A DNA stretch of 47,500 nucleotides. Source: Glandiceps talaboti (Eukaryota > Hemichordata > Enteropneusta > Spengelidae). The translations under genes and the position numbers were made by a program. Numbering within the stretch: the first letter of the stretch is position 1; each line of letters opens with the position of its first letter. The stretch is from the NCBI RefSeq assembly GCF_964340395.1, contig NC_135562.1, positions 1,667,501 through 1,715,000 of the forward strand. The letters run 5' to 3'. The notes under the pieces were generated by a model. That model was not told where the DNA came from, ran no database searches, and saw nothing but the letters and a program-made list of their open reading frames with translations. This document shows, in pieces, positions 43,739-47,500 of the stretch.

Positions 43739-45002
43739 CTCTCAATCTCTCCCTTCCTCTGTACATCTAATAGATATAATTATAGTCACCGCAGGAATTA
43801 CTTACCTGTACATATGTGGTTATAGTCACTACAGCAGTTACCTGCACCGGAGCATGCATTATCACAATGACACGTGTCTCTATTATCATACGCCTCACCA
43901 CAGCGATTTACACACGAACTGGGGGCGTCTATAAAATAACCCGACAAAAATGAGAATATATGAACTACTAATCAACCTGGTGAATATTCATGAGAGATAT
44001 TTACACTGAAGGAATAACATAGACGTTGGCGAGAATAAACGTCAATGGGAGTAAGCACTTAGGAGTAATGAATATTCAATTGTGTAGCCGACCACACCTC
44101 TTTTACGGCACCGCACGCCTCTTTTACGACACCGTCCAAGAAGCACCATTGATATCTCGCAGTGGAAAAAATATCAGCTCTTGTTTGCAAGAATTTCTTT
44201 TAGCGCCGTGACGCGTGACGTAATACAAATGTAAAGTGCAATAATGTGTAATTGTCATCATCATTGTCAACAACTGTAGACGGTTTGATTTGTAACAAGT
44301 GAAGAAGAGGTGCAAGAAAATAAGGATAAAAAAAGGATAAATCGAAAATGGTGAAGAGGTGTACTTACTTGAACATCTGGCCTCACCATGGTAGTCAGAA
44401 CAACAATTACCAAAACTATTACACAGAGTATTACAATGACAGGGATCTCCGGAATTGAATGCTTCGTTACAGCGTCCTACACAACTGTTAGGATCTGAAA
44501 TATGAATACCATTAGATAGTTATAACCCCATATCACTTTTGTAGCTAGTGTGTACTTCGGAATGAAATTCCTCTTCTTAGATCGTTGTGCTGATTTAACA
44601 GTTCCGCTTGCTAGACACGACCAAGTTTATACAAATGATGAAATAATATCACTTATTTTTTAGTGAAAACTTCGAAACTATTTATAAAAACCTCAAAAAC
44701 AATAGATAACGTTTTCAACTATTGTAGCTAACCACCCAAAACCATCTTGTACCCCTTAAAAGGCTACCTTGGATTATTAAGATTATAAGCTAGCTGTGAA
44801 ACCGCGGGTTTTTTGGCAGCACTATACAAAAAGTCAGTCCATAATATAATAGAAGGTTACCTGTAGACCTTATTCAGATAACACTAATGTGGGACTCGGG
44901 ATTGAAACATAGCATATTATGAAAGAAAAAAATAAAGACAACTAACTTACTACTTTCAACGAAAGCAATACAGATTAACGATAATGCAACCAATCGTAGC
45001 AT
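39382..45002 (-). CDS. ENDOU: Secreted EndoU-family poly(U)-specific endoribonuclease with two somatomedin-B domains (7 exons)
   Basis: Exons on the minus strand, 5' to 3': 44951-45002, 44369-44494, 43806-43928, 43416-43551, 42396-42595, 40994-41217, 39382-39603. All are GT-AG with one continuous frame, 360 residues. Residues 1-17 are a hydrophobic signal peptide. Somatomedin-B domains are at about 20-59 and 62-100, each on its own exon with eight cysteines in the CxxxC...CHC...C...CC...C pattern. The XendoU domain is about 102-360. Its catalytic triad by family alignment is His248 (GFEHVF), His263 (TGFHNW) and Lys302 (DSFMKE), all present. Family knowledge: manganese-dependent cleavage of single-stranded RNA at uridines; secreted vertebrate ENDOU has the same layout. 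Human ENDOU is slightly longer (about 410). It could equally be one of several paralogues, so the symbol marks family, not strict orthology. Confidence 0.93.
39604..40480. other. EndoU intron 6, left part
   Basis: Non-coding, with a poly-C/poly-A junction at about 40124-40146. Nothing else recognised. Confidence 0.5.
40481..40715. mobile_element. MITE-like element with 14-bp terminal inverted repeats
   Basis: TAGGGAACTTGCAA at 40481-40494 is perfectly inverted at 40702-40715. Inside the left end is the palindrome GAGCATGCTC. It is 235 bases, non-coding and lies in EndoU intron 6. No clear target-site duplication was seen, so the superfamily is not assigned. Confidence 0.6.
40755..40880. repeat. 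~60-bp diverged duplication
   Basis: TAGCCCATT, AGTTTCCC.TTC.GGGG, TAA.TATTG and GTGTAAC recur in order. Confidence 0.75.
41218..41700. other. EndoU intron 5, right part in transcript terms
   Basis: AT-rich, nothing recognised before the 25-bp repeat. Confidence 0.45.
41703..41917. repeat. 25-bp minisatellite, about 8.5 copies
   Basis: The unit AACTCTAACCTATACTCGTA plus CATGT repeated almost without change. Confidence 0.96.
41985..42385. repeat. ~81-bp tandem repeat, about 4-5 copies
   Basis: The unit contains CTCGGATCACAAGTGACAGT, GATACAAACATCGCAAGTC and AAGCATTCTACATAATGAAA. The copy nearest the exon 5 donor is truncated. The array reaches to within about 10 bases of the exon 5 splice donor (42396/42395). 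Confidence 0.92.
42635..42763. mobile_element. Fold-back element, family B, copy 1
   Basis: Begins TAGCCTCTTTTCTGTCGAGA and ends GATAGCACAGTAAACAGGCT. The arms pair imperfectly (GATACATCGT against ACGATGTATC). It shares ends and central AGGAG.CACGACC.GCTAT with 46486-46615. It lies in EndoU intron 4, 40 bases before exon 5 in plus coordinates. Confidence 0.75.
42955..43040. repeat. 18-bp repeat, about 5 copies
   Basis: The unit GGCCATATTGGATTCTAC in tandem. The core CCATATTGG has only five A/T between CC and GG, so it is not a CArG box. Confidence 0.9.
43315..43399. repeat. Perfect 20-bp inverted repeat with 45-base loop
   Basis: GATGGCTTATGGTATTCGGC (43315-43334) and its exact reverse complement at 43380-43399 flank a loop rich in TTCG/TTTCG. 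It lies 16 bases from the EndoU exon 4 donor inside intron 4, so it would form a hairpin in the pre-mRNA close to the splice site. Confidence 0.92.
43575..43735. repeat. ~40-bp repeat leading into a CT microsatellite
   Basis: CTTAACTCGTTCAAATATTC plus AAATAATCTCTCTCT recurs, then (CT)n from about 43679 to 43735. It lies in EndoU intron 3. Confidence 0.93.
43929..44368 (-). other. EndoU intron 2
   Basis: Unique sequence with two copies of CCTCTTTTACG(G/A)CACCG near 44098 and 44117. Nothing else recognised. Confidence 0.7.
44495..44950 (-). other. EndoU intron 1
   Basis: Separates the signal-peptide exon from the first somatomedin-B exon. Nothing else recognised. Confidence 0.7.
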
Positions 45003-45428
45003 TATGACTTTAGTCCGTTCGACAGGATACCAACAACAAAACTCTGGAACTTAAGTTTTAAAATGAGGCTTCGAATGAAACTATGTGAAATTTCAACAAC
45101 CAAACAGCTAAATAAATAAATATCCAAACAAGATAAATATTCAAATGTGCACATCTTTATCGCTGGAGATGACACTTCACTGCACGGCGTTTTCATGAAC
45201 ACCACATGAAACTAGTTCAGATACGTAACTGCAAATAAGCCTGTTTTTTTTAGCTCTTGTATGTGCTACAATCATCTACAGTCACTGTAACGGCTTTATT
45301 TATTAGACAGATGTTAATGGTCAAGTTTAACAAATAACGAAACTTCGTGAGGTTAGCAACATCTATCCTACCAAAGCGATTTTGATTCAACCTCAGGAGC
45401 TTATATACAGTATCATTAACGCCTGCAA
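45003..45428. other. EndoU upstream region
   Basis: 5' flank of the minus-strand EndoU gene. It must hold its promoter and 5' UTR, but no motif stands out by eye. Confidence 0.5.
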
Positions 45429-45493
45429 GCAATTGCTAGTCTAGAATTCTAAACTGGTACTGTACCAGTTTAGAATTCTAGACTAGCAATTGC
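45429..45493. repeat. Perfect 65-bp palindrome (32-base arms, 1-base centre)
   Basis: Arm 45429-45460 (starts GCAATTGCTAGTCTAGAATT, ends AAACTGGTAC) is the exact reverse complement of 45462-45493, with a single T at 45461. It lies between two divergent secreted-protein genes. Confidence 0.95.
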
Positions 45494-46485
45494 AAGCAAT
45501 ATGTACATTTGATTTGTATTACACGCCATTACCCCTAACATTTTAACAACGTGAAAAAATCTGTTTGCTATAATTTTTTATTGATTCGCGAACATTTTAA
45601 TCTCGATGAATCGCGGGTGTGTTACACGTTTAAATAACCACTCATCAGTGTAATTACGTATGATGAGTATATCTAAGGACACACCCTTCTTTTAAACCAT
45701 ACGAGATATCGTGTGAATCACAAGCAGACACACAGGTTTTTAGTGATAACTGTGACAAGATAATTTATTTCAAATATTTTATATCTCTATCAAAGCTATC
45801 AGTTTGTGTGTTCGCTTTATAAAGAATTTGTTTGAAACAACGTCGTGACGAGTCTAACACTGTGACAGAGTACCAGTCATTTTTATGAAAAAAAAGAGAG
45901 AAAATAATGAGATTTTCTAACAGTCATTTCATTCTATCGTTGTAAATTATTACTTACCCTTTTACGGCAATGTTATTTCACGTTCGTGACCTGTCGAGGA
46001 TTTTTTTATTTACGTCAGCGGAAAATATTGGCTTTCTAAAACTGCCAAGTTTTTATTCTGTATTCTAAAACAAAGATATTTTATTTTTTAGTGATATTAT
46101 GTTTAATTAACTTAAATAGAATACACGAGTTACTATATATTTCAATGTGTAAAATTAAGACAAATCCCCGATAAATCCAAAAATATATAAGCTTATCTTG
46201 AAGGTTTTTATATCTACGTCAAGTTTTTGAATAGCAAATGTCAGAATATTTTTAAATATTCTAAGTTCTCTCCAAAATATATTATTCCATCTTGACTGCC
46301 ATGGAGACTGCAATAAAGTCATTGGTTAAATTTTGGTGTAAACCGTTTCAGACTCCAATGAAGACGAGATATGTAAGGGTAGATCAAATCTTGAAGTCGG
46401 ACAGCAAGCTGGGATTCCCGATCCTGTCCGGTCAAAACTTTACTTTAGGGTTTGTACAAGTTACAGACTTGGAATGATCCAGACG
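45494..46485. other. Intergenic sequence, nothing recognised
   Basis: AT-rich sequence between the palindrome and the family B element. The open frame at 46292-46477 has no recognised similarity. Confidence 0.4.
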
Positions 46486-46615
46486 TAGCCTGTTTACTGT
46501 GTTGTCAAGATACACCTTTAGCTGGTCGTACCTCCTAGCCCTTGTATCTCTGAGGTAGGAGATACGACCAGCTATAGAGCCAACGATGCATCTCGGCAGC
46601 ACAGTAAACAGACTA
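46486..46615. mobile_element. Fold-back element, family B, copy 2
   Basis: The left arm TAGCCTGTTTACTGTG...TTTAGCTGGTCGTACCTCCT pairs with the right arm AGGAGATACGACCAGCTATA...CACAGTAAACAGACTA. It shares both ends with 42635-42763. The same pairing makes an open frame on the minus strand that is not a gene. Confidence 0.8.
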
Positions 46616-46875
46616 TCCAAGACAAGGTTCTGTCCCAGTTCGACGTTTGAGCTAATCTCCACCAATTTGTTCACATGTCCATCATTATGTCCATATCTGT
46701 TTTTGCCATCAGTAAATTTATGTGGGTAATCAATCATGTTATCAACACCACATACATACAGTCAAATAAATGAACGTCAGTCGTTTTTGTTATATATTCA
46801 CTAGTATAATTCGTTACTTACAAATAGATCTCTGATTTGTAGGAACACTTGGGGCTTTGTGAAGAAGACGTCAAA

Positions 46876-46930
46876 ATGATAAAAATTGGATTTCTTGCCC
46901 TCGTCTGTCTGGCAGTGGTTTCTGCTCAAG
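46876..46930 (+). CDS. First exon (signal peptide) of an unidentified secreted protein, truncated by the window
   Basis: ATG at 46876 follows GTCAAA and opens 18 codons, M-I-K-I-G-F-L-A-L-V-C-L-A-V-V-S-A-Q, plus one base, then GTAAGA at 46931. A short basic start, a hydrophobic core and a VSAQ cleavage-type end on an exon closing at phase 1 is the common design of a signal-peptide exon. The EndoU gene next door also closes its signal exon at phase 1, as does its somatomedin-B exon pair, but nothing here shows whether this gene is related. No second exon is recognisable before the window ends. Confidence 0.65.
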
Positions 46931-47214
46931 GTAAGAACATATATGTATATAATGACTTCCAACTTGTTTTTAAAACAGTAACATATACCACGAAGGATCC
47001 ATATGTTTTATAATTGTGGTTTGTTGGGATAGGCCACATATTCTTTGTATAATATATTACATACAGTTTTAAAATGTTGGTAGGTTGGTACTTCCATACA
47101 GTAAATCACGGTTAAACTTATTTTGAAACACATGACGGGACATGGATCCAATGAATGAAAGTATTCGATCCACATATAAGGAGACTGCAATACACGTACG
47201 CGTACAGTAAAATG
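46931..47214. other. Probable intron 1 of the 46876 gene
   Basis: Begins with a good donor GTAAGA. No acceptor plus coding exon is recognised to the right. Confidence 0.45.
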
Positions 47215-47500
47215 CAATGCGATAAAGTACAATAAAGTACAGTACAGCACAGCACAGTACAGTACAGTACAGTACAGTAGTCATTGGACTACAATGGAAA
47301 ACGATACAATATACACAAAACAGTACAATATACAATACAATACACAAATGACACAATGCAGTACAAAACAATGCAATGCAATACAATTCAATATAGTGCA
47401 ATACGATACAATACAATGCATTACATTACAATACAATCTAGTGCAATGCAATGCAATACAATGCAATACAATACAATACACAATAGACACAATGCATACG
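47215..47500. repeat. Degenerate pentanucleotide repeat (ACAAT/AGTAC/GCAAT)
   Basis: About 285 bases of five-base units such as AGTAC, CAATA and CAATG running to the window edge. Minus-strand Cys/Ile/Val/Leu-rich frames are artefacts. Confidence 0.93.

Noticed and set aside
47008-47490. Cys/Ile/Leu-rich minus-strand frames at the right edge
   Set aside because: They follow the degenerate pentanucleotide repeat and lack any conserved motif.

Overview
This window is animal nuclear DNA. It is AT-rich, the genes are split by many GT-AG introns (plus one GC-AG intron), and the non-coding part is crowded with minisatellites, microsatellites, fold-back (MITE-like) elements and a tRNA-headed SINE. 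The protein set (DEPTOR, DSCC1, a somatomedin-B/EndoU ribonuclease) and the repeat style suggest an invertebrate bilaterian, probably marine (lophotrochozoan, ambulacrarian or cephalochordate). The sequence alone does not let me name the species.

Layout. 1-7575: no convincing gene, but a large ACAT microsatellite, a 38-bp minisatellite of about 42 copies, a cluster of CArG-like decamers and the DEPTOR 3' flank. 7576-31592, minus strand: a complete nine-exon DEPTOR gene (437 codons), two DEP domains then a PDZ domain, with a 12-kb first intron holding a ~97-bp x 28 minisatellite. 31593-31868: a 276-bp divergent promoter. 31869-37704, plus strand: a complete eleven-exon DSCC1 gene (397 codons). 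38172-38543: a SINE. 39382-45002, minus strand: a complete seven-exon secreted EndoU-family ribonuclease (360 codons) with a signal peptide and two somatomedin-B domains. 46876-46930, plus strand: the signal-peptide exon of another secreted protein whose remainder lies outside the window.

How the genes relate. DEPTOR is an inhibitor of mTOR complexes; DSCC1 is a subunit of the Ctf18-RFC clamp loader used in replication and cohesion. Their head-to-head arrangement matches, as I recall it, the neighbouring divergent order in human 8q24, so this looks like an old linked pair, here sharing a very short promoter. The EndoU gene and the 46876 gene form a second divergent pair of secreted-protein genes about 1.9 kb apart.

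The most unusual observation is that many exon edges in all three genes are themselves part of local tandem duplications: the last exon bases plus the 5' splice site (DEPTOR exons 3, 5, 6, 8; DSCC1 exon 6), the 3' splice site plus first exon bases (DEPTOR exon 2; DSCC1 exon 9), or the stop codon region (EndoU exon 7) recur 2 to 12 times in adjacent intron or flank. This leaves rows of decoy splice sites beside real ones. It may be plain tandem-duplication mutagenesis made visible by the exon, or it may matter for splice choice.
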